A stretch of 64,000 nt of DNA from Massilia sp. PAMC28688 (GTDB lineage Bacteria; Pseudomonadota; Gammaproteobacteria; Burkholderiales; Burkholderiaceae_D), in NCBI RefSeq assembly GCF_019443445.1, contig NZ_CP080378.1:124001-188000 (forward strand), given 5' to 3'. This document shows positions 24,766 through 37,500 of the stretch, piece after piece. The position numbers and the translations under genes are program-made. The first letter of the stretch is position 1. Each line of letters opens with the position of its first letter. The notes below the pieces were generated by a model. It ran no database searches and was not told where the DNA came from. It saw nothing but the letters and a program-made list of their open reading frames with translations.

Positions 24766-25395
24766 ATGGAATTGGACAGCATGGACCATTTATTCATCAG
24801 CGCCGGCGGCATCATGCTGCCGGCATGGCGCGAAGCCTTCCCCCAGGCCCGCTGCGCCGCCCCCGGGCAGCTGGACCAGGCTGCCTCGTGCGCCTCGCTT
24901 GCATGGCTGCGTCTTGATGGCAGCACCGGCCTGGCCGGCCACATGGCCGCGCTGCGCATGCACTGCACCGCCACCCCCGTCATCGTCATGAGCGACCTGC
25001 CGGACGACGCCGAAGCCATCGCGGCGCTCGGGCTGCAGGCACGCGGCTACTGCAACAGCCACGCAGGCGCTGAAGTGCTGCTCAAGGTCGCTTCCGTAGT
25101 CGCCCAGGGCGGGCTATGGATCGGCGAGACGCTGATGCAGCGCCTGCTCGGGGTGCAGCACCGGATCGCGGTGCCGGAAGCGGCGCGCCGTCCTCAGTGG
25201 CGCAACGGCCTCACCGCGCGCGAAATCGAAGTGGCCGAACTGGTGGCAACCGGTATGCGCAACAAGGAAATCGCACGCCAGCTGACCATCACCGAGCGCA
25301 CCGTCAAGGCCCACATGGGCGCCGTGCTGGAAAAGCTCGGCCTGCAGGACCGTATGCAGCTGGCACTGCTGATTGGCGAACGCCAGCGCGCCTGA
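24766..25395 (+). CDS. LuxR-type response regulator with degenerate receiver
   Basis: 209 residues. The C-terminal LuxR HTH is clear: GLTAREIEVAELVATGMRNKEIARQLTITERTVKAHMGAVLEKLGLQDRMQLAL. The N-terminal 125 residues thread as a receiver (PVIVMSDLPDDAEAIAALGLQARGYCNSHAGAEVLL resembles the beta4-alpha4 and beta5 region). The acidic pair after beta1 is missing (LFISAGG) and the conserved Lys position reads NSH. It is therefore unlikely to be controlled by ordinary phosphorylation. It starts 4 nt after lapC and ends 109 nt before the adhesin gene, so it may control adhesin expression locally. Confidence 0.88.
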   Translation: MELDSMDHLFISAGGIMLPAWREAFPQARCAAPGQLDQAASCASLAWLRLDGSTGLAGHMAALRMHCTATPVIVMSDLPDDAEAIAALGLQARGYCNSHAGAEVLLKVASVVAQGGLWIGETLMQRLLGVQHRIAVPEAARRPQWRNGLTAREIEVAELVATGMRNKEIARQLTITERTVKAHMGAVLEKLGLQDRMQLALLIGERQRA

Positions 25396-25426
25396 TATTT
25401 CCATTTAGCTATTTTTATTTCCCTAC

Positions 25427-25442
25427 TGTACCTCAGTACAAT
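25427..25442 (+). promoter_or_regulatory. Candidate adhesin promoter with inverted repeat
   Basis: TACAAT at 25437-25442 is a good -10, with no clear -35. It is overlapped by the inverted repeat TGTAC-CTCA-GTACA (25427-25440). The site lies between the LuxR-type gene and the adhesin start, whose ribosome binding site is TTGGAG. A dyad over the -10 is a natural target for the neighbouring LuxR-type protein, but this is inferred. Confidence 0.4.
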
Positions 25443-25504
25443 GCCATGCGGCAACGCTGTTTGATACAGTCGGGAGTATCTCGTCATCCGTTTGGAGCTA
25501 CATC

Positions 25505-28500
25505 ATGGCAACCGCAGGTAACCTTATCGGTAAAGTAACTGTTCTCGCTGGCCACGCCACGGCCCGCAGCCTTGATGGCGCCGTCCGGGAACTGAAGCTT
25601 GGCGATCCCGTCTTTGAAGGCGACGTGATCACCACCGATGCGGGTGGCAAAGTCGAAATTGCATTCGACGGCGGGCGCAATTACGTCATTGGCGGCAGCG
25701 AGACCGTGACGCTGGACGGCCAGGTGTTCGATCCGGCAGGCGTGGAGGCACGCGACGCTGCGCTTCTGCCGGCGCGGGGAGAACTGGGACCGGTCACCGA
25801 TGCCATCATCAATGGTAACGGCAGCCTCGACGCCCTGCTGGAAGAAACCGCAGCCGGCGTCAATGGCGGTGGCGGCGACGACAACGGCAGCTCGTTTGTC
25901 GAACTGGCCCGCGTCCAGGAAGACGTCACGCCGGTCGACAACCAGACCACGCCAATTGCCACCGATACCGAGCCGGTCTTCCGCACCTACAACGGCAGCA
26001 CCGAAAGCGTTGCCACCATCAGCGTGGACCTGCCAGACACCATCGCGCCCGACGGGGCAAGCGGCATCGTCATCACCGGCACGACCGGCGGCATCCCGGC
26101 AGGGAGCGCCGTGTCGATCCGCGTTAGCGACGGCGATCCGGCCACGCCCGATGTGACCATTACCGCCATCACCGATGCCGATGGACGCTTCAGCGTTACC
26201 GCCGACCTCTCAAGTCTGTCCCGCGGCGCCCTGACCGTGAGCGCCTCCGTGGGCGACGTGACGGCCAGCGACGTAGCCACCAAGCTCAATGCCGCACCAG
26301 CGCCTCAGGGCGACACGCTGCTGGTGGTGGAAGATACGGCGCTGACCATCAGCCCTGCTACCTTGCTCGGCAACGACAGCGATGCCGACGGAGATGCCTT
26401 GAGCATCAGCAGCGTCCAGGGCGCGGTCAATGGCAGCGTCGCGCTGGTTAATGGCAATGCAGTGTTTACTCCGGCGGCCAACTACCACGGGCCGGCCTCG
26501 TTCACCTACACCGTCGCCGACGGCCAGGGTGGCAGCAGCACGGCGAGCGTGACTCTGGCGATCAGCGCGGTCAACGACGCGCCGGACGCGACACCCGATG
26601 CGATCGATGCCAGCGAAGACACGCCCGTGACCATCGCGCCTGCTGCCCTTCTTGGCAACGACAGCGATGCAGATGGCGACTCCCTGACGATCGTCAGCGT
26701 GCAGCAGCCGGTCAACGGATCGGTCGCCCTGGTCAACGGCAGTGTGGTCTTCACGCCGGCTCCCAACTTCAGCGGCGCAGCTTCGTTTGCTTACACGGTC
26801 AGTGACAGCCGGGGTGGAAGCACGACCGCCACCGCCATCGTCAATGTCGCATCGGTCAATGATGCACCACTTGCCACGGGCGACGTGGTTAGCGCGACCG
26901 AAGACACCCCTTTGACGATATCGCCGGCAACGCTCCTTGGAAATGACAGTGATGCCGAAGGCGGCCCGCTGGTCATCGTGAGCGTGCAGGACGCGGCCAA
27001 TGGCAGTGTCGCACTGGTCAACGGGAATGTGGTCTTTACGCCGGCACCTGACTATACGGGACCGGCTTCGTTCTCGTACACCGTCACGGATGCCGAGGGC
27101 GCCAGCTCCACGGCCATCGTGAGCCTGAACGTGGCAGGTGTGAATGACGCCGCCGTCATCACCCCGGGCGCGGTCACGCTGACGGAATCCGATGCGCCCC
27201 TGCGCGCAACCGGCACGCTGGCCATCAGCGATGTCGACAGCCCGGCCGGTTTCGTGGCAGCGGCCAGCAGTGGAAACTACGGCACCCTCACCATCGACGC
27301 CGCAGGCAACTGGGAGTACGTCACCAGCAAGGCCAATAATGACTTTGTGGGCGACGCGGTTTATGTCGAGCAGTTCACGGTATTGAGCGCCGACGGCACG
27401 GCCAGCACGGTTACGGTCAACATCATTGGCACCAACGACGCTGCTGTCATCACCGCTGCCACCGCCACTGCCGCCGAAACCGACGCGCCGGTCGTGCTCA
27501 CAGGTCAGCTGTTTATTTCCGACGTCGACAGCGCTGCCACGTTTGCGCCAGCAAGCACTGTTGGCAAATATGGCACCCTTGACGTTGACGCAGATGGCAA
27601 GTGGAGCTTCACGGCCAGCTCCGCGCATGACGCCTTTGAAGCCGGCAAGACCTACACCGATGTTTTCACCGTAACCAGCGCCGACGGCACCACGAGCACC
27701 GTGACCATCGATATCCTGGGCACGAACGATGCTGCTGTAATCTCTGCTGCCACCGGGGCTGCAACCGAAACTGACGCGCCCGTGGTGATCACCGGTCAAA
27801 TGGCAATTTCCGACGTGGACAGCGCCGCCTCGTTCGCGGCAGCGAGCACCGTCGGCAAATACGGAACCCTTCAGATCGACGCCGACGGCAAGTGGACTTT
27901 CACTGCCAGCTCGGCCCACGATGCCTTCGAAGCCGGCAAGACCTACACCGAAGTCTTCACAGTGACCAGTGCAGATGGTACGACCAGCACCGTGACCATC
28001 GACATTCTGGGCACCAACGATGCTGCAGTCATCACTGCCAGCACCGGCTCGGCCATCGAAACTGATGCTCCCGTAGTGGTCACCGGCCAGATGGCCATTA
28101 CTGATGTCGACAGCGCCACTACGTTTGCGCCAGCAAGCACGGTAGGCAAATACGGCACTCTCGACATCGACGCCGATGGCAAATGGACCTTCACCGCCAG
28201 CTCGGCCCACGATGCCTTTGAAGCCGGCCAGACTTACACTGACGAATTCACCGTCGCCAGTGCCGATGGCACGACCGGCACCGTCACCATCGATATCCTG
28301 GGCACCAACGATGCCGCAGTCATCACTGCATCTTCGGGTTCTGCTACCGAGACCAATGCTCCGGTTGTCGTGACCGGTCAGATAGTCATTACTGATGTCG
28401 ACAGCGCCATCACCTTCACCGCTGGCAGCACCGTCGGCAAGTACGGCACCCTCGAAATGAACAGCAGCGGCAGCTGGACCTTTACGGCCAGCTCCGCACA

Positions 28501-31500
28501 CGATGCCTTCGAAGCCGGCAGGACCTACACCGACGTCTTCACAGTGACCAGTGCAGATGGTACGACCAGCACCGTGACCATCGACATCCTGGGCACCAAC
28601 GATGCTGCAGTCATCACTGCCAGCACCGGTTCGGCCACCGAAACAGATGCTCCCGTAGTAGTCACCGGCCAAATAGCCATTACTGATGTCGACAGCGCCA
28701 CTACGTTTGCGCCAGCAAGCACGGTAGGCAAATACGGCACTCTCGACATCGACGCCGATGGCAGATGGACCTTCACCGCCAGCTCGGCCCACGATGCCTT
28801 TGAAGCCGGCCAGACGTACACTGACGAATTCACCGTCGCCAGTGCCGATGGAACGACCAGCACTGTTACCATCGATATCCTGGGCACCAACGATGCTGCA
28901 GTCATTACTGCCAGTACCGGTTCGGCTACCGAGAGCGATACTCCAGTAGTTGTTAGCGGCCAGATAGCCATCACTGACGTCGACAGCGCAATCACCTTTG
29001 CCGCTGGCAGCACCGTCGGCAAGTACGGCACCCTGGAAATGAACAGCAACGGCAGCTGGACCTTTACGGCCAGCTCCGCACACGATGCCTTCGAAGCCGG
29101 CAAGACCTACACCGACGTCTTCACCGTGACCAGCGCTGACGGCACCACGAGTACCGTGACCATCGACATCCTGGGCACCAACGATGCCGCAGTCATCACC
29201 GCCAGCACCGGTTCGGCCATCGAAACTGATGCTCCCGTAGTGGTCACCGGCCAGATGGCCATTACTGATGTCGACAGCGCCACTACGTTTGCGCCAGCAA
29301 GCACGGTAGGCAAATACGGCACTCTCGACATCGACGCAGATGGCAAATGGACCTTCACCGCCAGCTCGGCCCACGATGCCTTTGAAGCCAGCCAGACCTA
29401 CACTGACGAATTCACCGTCGTCAGTGCAGATGGCACCACCAGCACTGTTACCATCGATATCCTGGGCACCAACGATGCCGCAGTCATCACTGCATCTTCG
29501 GGTTCTGCTACCGAGACCAATGCTCCAGTTGTCGTGACCGGTCAGATAGTCATTACTGATGTCGACAGCGCAATCACCTTTGCCGCTGGCAGCACCGTCG
29601 GCAAGTACGGCACCCTGGAAATGAACAGCAACGGCAGCTGGACCTTTACGGCCAGCTCGGCCCACGATGCCTTCGAAGCCGGCAAGACCTACACCGAAGT
29701 CTTCACAGTGACCAGTGCCGATGGCACGACCAGCACCGTCACCATCGATATCCTGGGCACCAACGATGCCGCAGTCATTACTGCCAGCACCGGTTCGGCG
29801 ACCGAGAGCGATACTCCTGTAGTTGTTACCGGCCAGATAGCCATCACTGACGTCGACAGTGCAGTCACTTTTGCCGCTGGCAGCACCGTCGGCACGTACG
29901 GCACCCTGGAAATGAACAGCAACGGCAGCTGGACCTTTACGGCCAACTCCGCACACGATGCCTTCGAAGCCGGCAAGACCTACACCGACGTCTTCACCGT
30001 GACCAGCGCTGACGGCACCACGAATACCGTGACCATCGACATCCTGGGCACCAACGATGCCGCAGTCATCACTGCCAGCACCGGTTCGGCCATCGAAACT
30101 GATGCTCCCGTAGTGGTCACCGGCCAGATGGCCATTACTGATGTCGACAGCGCCACTACGTTTGCGCCAGCAAGCACGGTAGGCAAATACGGCACTCTCG
30201 ACATCGACGCAGATGGCAAATGGACCTTCACCGCCAGCTCGGCCCACGATGCCTTTGAAGCCGGCCAGACTTACACTGACGAATTCACCGTCGCCAGTGC
30301 CGATGGCACCACCAGCACTGTTACCATCGATATCCTGGGCACCAACGATGCCGCAGTCATTACTGCCAGCACCGGTTCAGCCACCGAGACCGATGCTCCA
30401 GCAGTCATCACCGGCCAGATCGCCATTACAGATGTCGACAGCGCAATCACCTTCGCCGCTGGCAGCACGGTCGGCAAGTACGGCACCCTGGAGATGAACA
30501 GCAACGGCAGCTGGACTTTCACGGCCAGCTCCGCACACGATGCCTTCGAAGCGGGCCAGACTTACACTGACGAATTCACCGTCGCCAGTGCCGATGGCAC
30601 GACCGGCACCGTGACCATCGACATTCTGGGCACCAACGATGCGGCAGTCATCACTGCCAGCACCGGCTTGGCCACTGAGACCGATGCTCCAGTGGTCGTC
30701 ACCGGTCAGATGGCCATCACTGACGTCGACAGTGCAGTCACTTTTGCCGCTGGCAGCACCGTCGGCACGTACGGCACCCTGGAAATGAACAGCAACGGCA
30801 GCTGGACCTTTACGGCCAGCTCCGCACACGATGCCTTCGAAGCCGGCAAGACCTACACCGAAGTCTTCACAGTGACCAGTGCAGATGGTACTGCCAGCAC
30901 CGTGACCATCGACATCCTGGGCACCAACGATGCTGCAGTCATCACTGCCAGCACCGGTTCGGCCACCGAAACAGATGCTCCAGTAGTCGTCACCGGTCAA
31001 ATGGTCATGACTGATGTCGACAGCGCCACAACGTTTGCGCCAGCAAGCACGGTCGGCAAATACGGCACTCTTGACATCGCCGCCGATGGTAAATGGACTT
31101 TCACTGCCAGCTCGGCTCACGCTGCATTCGAAGCCGGCCAGACTTACACTGACGAATTCACCGTCGCCAGTGCCGATGGCACGACCAGCACCGTCACCAT
31201 CAGCATCCTTGGAACCAACGATGCTGCAGTCATTACTGCCAGCACCGGTTCGGCCACCGAGACCGATGCTCCAGTTGTCATCACCGGCCAGATGGCAATT
31301 ACAGACGTCGACAGCGCCACTACGTTTGCGCCAGCAAGCACCGTCGGGAAATACGGCACCCTCGACATCGACGCCGATGGCAAGTGGACTTTCACTGCCA
31401 GCTCGGCCCACGATGCCTTCGAAGCGGGCCAGACCTACACCGATGAATTCACCGTTGCCAGTGCCGATGGAACAACCAGCACCGTCACAATCAGCATCCT

Positions 31501-34500
31501 GGGGACCAACGATGCTGCTGTAATTACTGCTGCCACCGGGGCTGCACCGGAAACTGATGCACCCGTGGTGATCACCGGTCAAATGGCAATTTCCGACGTC
31601 GACAGCGCCATCACGTTTGCGCCAGCAAGCACCGTCGGCCAATACGGCACCCTCGACGTCGACGCCGACGGGAAGTGGACCTTCACGGCCAGCTCGGCCC
31701 ACGATGCCTTCGAAGCGGGCCAGACTTACACCGACGAATTCACCGTCGTCAGTGCCGATGGCACGACCAGCACCGTCACCATCAACATCCTGGGAACCAA
31801 CGATGCTGCTGTAATCACTGCTGCCACCGGGGCAACAACGGAAACTGATGCACCCGTGCTGATCACCGGTCAAATGGCAATTTCCGACGTCGACAGCGCC
31901 ACCACGTTTGCGCCAGCAAGCACCGTCGGCCAATACGGCACCCTCGACATCGACGCCGATGGGAAGTGGACTTTTACTGCCGGCTCGGCCCACGATGCCT
32001 TCGAAGCCGGCAAGACCTATACCGACCAATTCACCGTTGCTAGTGCCGATGGAACGACCAGCACCGTCACGATTAGCATCCTGGGCACAAATGATGCGGC
32101 CGTCATTACGGCAGCTACTGAAAACCTGAGCGAAACCGATACTGCCATTGTCGTATCCGGCAAGATGGTAATTGCCGACGTGGACAGCGCCACGACATTC
32201 ATGCCTGGCGAGACAACTGGCAAGTACGGCTCCCTCACCATGCAAACGAATGGGACCTGGACCTACACTGCCAGTTCCGCCCACGATGCTTTCGTTGAGG
32301 GCGAAGTCTATGTTGACAAATTCTCAGTTACCAGCGCCGACGGCACTACCAGCACTGTCACCATTAACATTCTGGGTACAGCTGACGCCGCCATCATCAA
32401 GGCTGCGACTGCGAACCTTACCGAAACCGATCAAGTCCTGACCACGGCCGGAAAGATGGTCATCACCGATATGGACAGTGACGTCACGTTCATCAGCGGC
32501 GATTCGGTAGGCAAGTATGGCGCGCTGCGAATGGAAGCTGATGGCTCCTGGACTTATACTGCCAGTTCGGCTCACGATGCCTTCGAAAGTGGCAAGTCTT
32601 ACGTCGATCAGTTCACTGTTACGAGTGCAGACGGCACCACCAGTACCGTAACTATTAACATTCTGGGCAGCAACGATGCTGCAGTTATCACTGCCAGCAT
32701 CGGTTCGGCAACTGAGACAGATGCGCCGGTGGTCGTCACCGGGCAGATTGTCATTACCGATGTCGACAGCGCCACTACGTTTACCGCTGGCAGCACCGCC
32801 GGCAAGTACGGTACCCTGGAAATGAACAGCAACGGTAGCTGGACCTTCACGGCCAGCTCCGCACACGATGCCTTTGAAGCTGGCAAGACCTATACTGATG
32901 TCTTCACTGTCACCAGCGCCGATGGTACAACCAGCACCGTCACCATCAATATCCTGGGCACCAACGATGCCGCCGCCATCACGGCATCTTCCGGCTCTGC
33001 CACCGAGAGCGATACTCCAGTTGTCGTGACCGGTCAGATGGTCATCACTGACGTCGACAGCCCCACTACGTTCACCGCTGGCAGCACCGTCGGCAAGTAC
33101 GGCACGCTGGAGATGAACAGCAACGGCAGCTGGACCTTTACGGCCAGCTCAGCACACGACGGCTTCGAAGCTGGCAAGACCTACACCGACGTTTTCACCG
33201 TGACCAGCGCTGACGGCACCACGAGCACCGTGATTATCGACATCCTAGGCACCAACGATGCTGCTGTCATCTCTGCTGCCACCGGGGCTGCAACCGAAAC
33301 TGACGCGCCCGTGGTGATCACCGGTCAAATGGCAATTTCCGACGTGGACAGCGCCGCCTCGTTCGCGGCAGCGAGCACCATCGGCAAATACGGAACCCTT
33401 CAGATCGACGCCGACGGCAAGTGGACTTTCACTGCCAGCTCGGCCCACGATGCCTTCGAAGTGGGCCAGACCTACACTGAAGAATTCACCATCACCAGCG
33501 CGGACGGCACATCCAGCACGCTCACGATCAGCATCCTGGGCACCAACGATGCTGCACTCATCACCGCGTCTTCTGGTTCCGCCACCGAGAGCGATATTCC
33601 AGTTGTCGTGACCGGTCAGATGGTCATCACTGACGTCGACAGCGCCACTACGTTTGCCGCTGGCAGCACCGTCGGCAAGTACGGCACGCTCGAAATGAAC
33701 AGCAACGGCAGCTGGACCTTTACGGCCAGCTCCGCACACGATGCATTCGAAGCTGACAAGACGTATACCGATGTCTTCACTGTCACGAGCGCAGATGGCA
33801 CGACCAGCACTGTGACCATTGACATCCTTGGCACCAACGATGCCGCAGTCATCACTGCGTCTTCTGGTTCCGCCACCGAGAGCGATGTTCCAGTAGTTGT
33901 TACCGGCCAAATCGCCATTACTGATGTCGACAGCCCCACTACGTTCACCGCTGGTAACACTGTGGGCAACTACGGCACGCTGGAAATGAACAGCGACGGT
34001 AGCTGGACCTTCACGGCCAGCTCGGCACACGATGCATTCGAGGCTGGTAAAACCTATACAGACGTCTTCACCGTGATCAGTGCAGATGGCACGACCAGCA
34101 CCGTGACCATCGACATCCTGGGCACCAACGATGCTGCAGTCATCACTGCCAGCACCAGTTCGGCGACCGAGAGCGATGTCCCAGTAGTTGTTACCGGCCA
34201 GATCGCCATTACGGATGTCGACAGCCCCACTACGTTCACCGCTGGTAACACCGTGGGCAAGTACGGCACCCTGGAAATGAACAGCAACGGCAGCTGGACC
34301 TTTACGGCCAGCTCCGCACACGATGCCTTCGAAGCTGGCAAGACGTACACCGATGTCTTCACCGTGACCAGCGCGGATGGTACGACCAGCACCGTGACCA
34401 TCGATATCCTGGGCACCAACGATGCCGCAGTCGTCACTGCGTCTTCTGGTTCCGGCACCGAGAGCGATGTTCCGGTTGTCGTCACCGGGCAGATGGCCAT

Positions 34501-37500
34501 CACCGATGTTGATAGCGCAATCACCTTTGTCGCTGGCAGCACCGTCGGCAAGTACGGCACCCTGGAGATGAACAGCAACGGTAGCTGGGCCTTCACGGCC
34601 AGCTCGGCACACGATGCATTCGAAGCTGGCAAGACGTACACCGATGTCTTCACTGTCACGAGCGCAGATGGCACGACCAGCACTGTGACCATTGACATCC
34701 TTGGCACCAACGATGCCGCAGTCATCACTGCGTCTTCTGGTTCCGCCACCGAGAGCGATGTTCCAGTAGTTGTTACCGGCCAAATCGCCATTACTGATGT
34801 CGACAGCCCCACTACGTTCACCGCTGGTAACACCGTGGGCACCTACGGCACGTTGGAAATCAACAGCGACGGTAGCTGGACCTTCACGACCAGCTCGGCA
34901 CACGATGCATTCGAGGCTGGCAAAACCTATACAGACGTCTTCACCGTGACCAGTGCAGATGGTACGACCAGCACCGTGACCATCGACATCCTGGGCACCA
35001 ACGATGCTGCAGTCATCACTGCCAGCACCGGTTCGGCGACCGAGGGCGATGTCCCAGTAGTTGTTACCGGCCAGATCGCCATTACGGATATCGACAGCCC
35101 CACTACCTTCACCGCTGGTAACACCGTGGGCAAGTACGGCACGCTCGAAATGAACAGCAACGGCAGCTGGACCTTTACGGCCAGCTCCGCACACGATGCC
35201 TTTGAAGCTGGCAAGACGTACACCGATGTCTTCACTGTCACGAGCGCGGATGGCACGACCAGCACTGTGACCATCGATATCCTGGGCACCAACGATGCCG
35301 CAGTCATCACTGCGTCTTCTGGTTCCGGCACCGAGAGCGATGTTCCAGTAGTTGTTACCGGCCAGATCGCCATTACCGACATCGACAGTGCAAGCACATT
35401 CACCGCTGGCAGCACCGTCGGCAACTACGGCACGCTGGAAATGAACAGCGACGGTAGCTGGACTTTCACGGCCAGCTCCGCACACGATGCCTTTGAAGCT
35501 GGCAAGACCTATACAGACGTCTTCACCGTGACCAGCGCGGATGGTACGACCAGCACCGTGACCATCGATATCCTGGGCACTAACGATCCCGCCGTCATCA
35601 CGGCATCTTCGGGTTCCGCCACCGAGAGCGATGTTTCAGTTGTCGTCACCGGTCAGATCGCCATTGCCGACATCGACAGTGCAATCAACTTTACCGCTGG
35701 CAGCACCGTGGGCAAGTACGGCACACTGGAAATCAACAGCAACGGCAGCTGGACCTTTACGGCCAGCTCGGCACACGATGCCTTCGAAGCTGGCAAGACC
35801 TACACCGACGTCTTCACTGTCACCAGCGCGGATGGTACGACCAGCACCGTGACCATCGATATCTTGGGCACCAACGATGCTGCAGTCATCACTGCATCTT
35901 CGGGTTCCGCCAACGAGAGCGATGCTCCGGTTGTCGTCACCGGGCAGATGGCCATCACCGATGTTGATAGCGCATTCACCTTTGTCGGCGGCAGCACCGT
36001 CGGCAAGTACGGCACCCTGGAGATGAACAGCAACGGTAGTTGGGCCTTCACGGCCAGCTCCGCACACGACGCATTCGAAGCTGGCAAGACGTACACCGAT
36101 GTCTTCACTGTCACGAGCGCAGATGGCACGACCAGCACGGTGACCATCGATATCCTGGGTACCAACGATGCTGCAGTCATCACTGCCAGCACCGGTTCGG
36201 CGACCGAGAGCGATGTCGCAGCAGTTGTTACCGGGCAGATCGCCATTACGGATGTCGACAGCCCCGCTACCTTCACCGCTGGCAGCACCGTCGGCCAGTA
36301 CGGCACCCTGGAGATGAACAGCAACGGTAGCTGGGCCTTCACGGCCAGCTCCGCACACGATGCCTTCGAAGCTGGCAAGACGTATACCGATGTCTTCACT
36401 GTCACGAGCGCAGATGGCACGACCAGCACTGTGACCATCGAGATCTTGGGCACCAACGATGCTGCAGTCATCACTGCATCTTCGGGTTCCGCCAACGAGA
36501 GCGATGTTCCAGTTGTCGTCACCGGCCAGATCGCCATTACCGACATCGACAGTGCAATCACCTTCACCGCTGGCAGCACCGTCGGCAAGTACGGCACCCT
36601 GGAAATGAACAGCAACGGCGGCTGGACCTTTACGGCCAGCTCCGCACACGATGCCTTCGAAGCTGGCAAAACGTACACCGATGTCTTCACCGTGACCAGC
36701 GCGGATGGCACGACCAGCACCGTGACCATCGACATCCTGGGCACCAACGATGCTGCAGTCATCACGGCATCTTCTGGTTCCGGCACCGAGAGCGATGTTC
36801 CGGTTGTCGTCACCGGGCAGATGGCCATCACCGATGTTGATAGCGCAATCACCTTTGTCGCTGGCAGCACCGTCGGCAAGTACGGCACCCTGGAGATGAA
36901 CAGCAACGGCAGCTGGGCCTTCACGGCCAGCTCCGCACACGATGCCTTCGAAGCTGGCAAAACGTACACCGATGTCTTCACCGTGACCAGCGCGGATGGC
37001 ACGACCAGCACCGTGACCATCGACATCCTGGGCACCAACGATGCTGCAGTCATCACTGCCAGCACCAGTTCGGCGACCGAGAGCGATGTCCCAGTAGTTG
37101 TTACCGGCCAGATCGCCATTACGGATGTCGACAGCCCCACTACCTTCACCGCTGGTAACACCGTGGGCAAGTACGGCACGCTCGAAATGAACAGCAACGG
37201 CAGCTGGACCTTCACGGCCAGCTCCGCACACGATGCCTTTGAAGCTGGCAAGACGTACACCGATGTCTTCACCGTGACAAGCGCTGACGGCAGCACGAGT
37301 ACTGTGACCATCGATATCCTGGGCACCAACGATGCCGCCGTCATCACGGCATCTTCTGGTTCCGGCACCGAGAGCGATGTTCCAGTTGTCGTCACCGGCC
37401 AGATCGCCATTACCGACATCGACAGTGCAAGCACATTCACCGCTGGCAGCACCGTCGGCAAGTACGGCACGCTGGAAATGAACAGCGACGGTAGCTGGAC

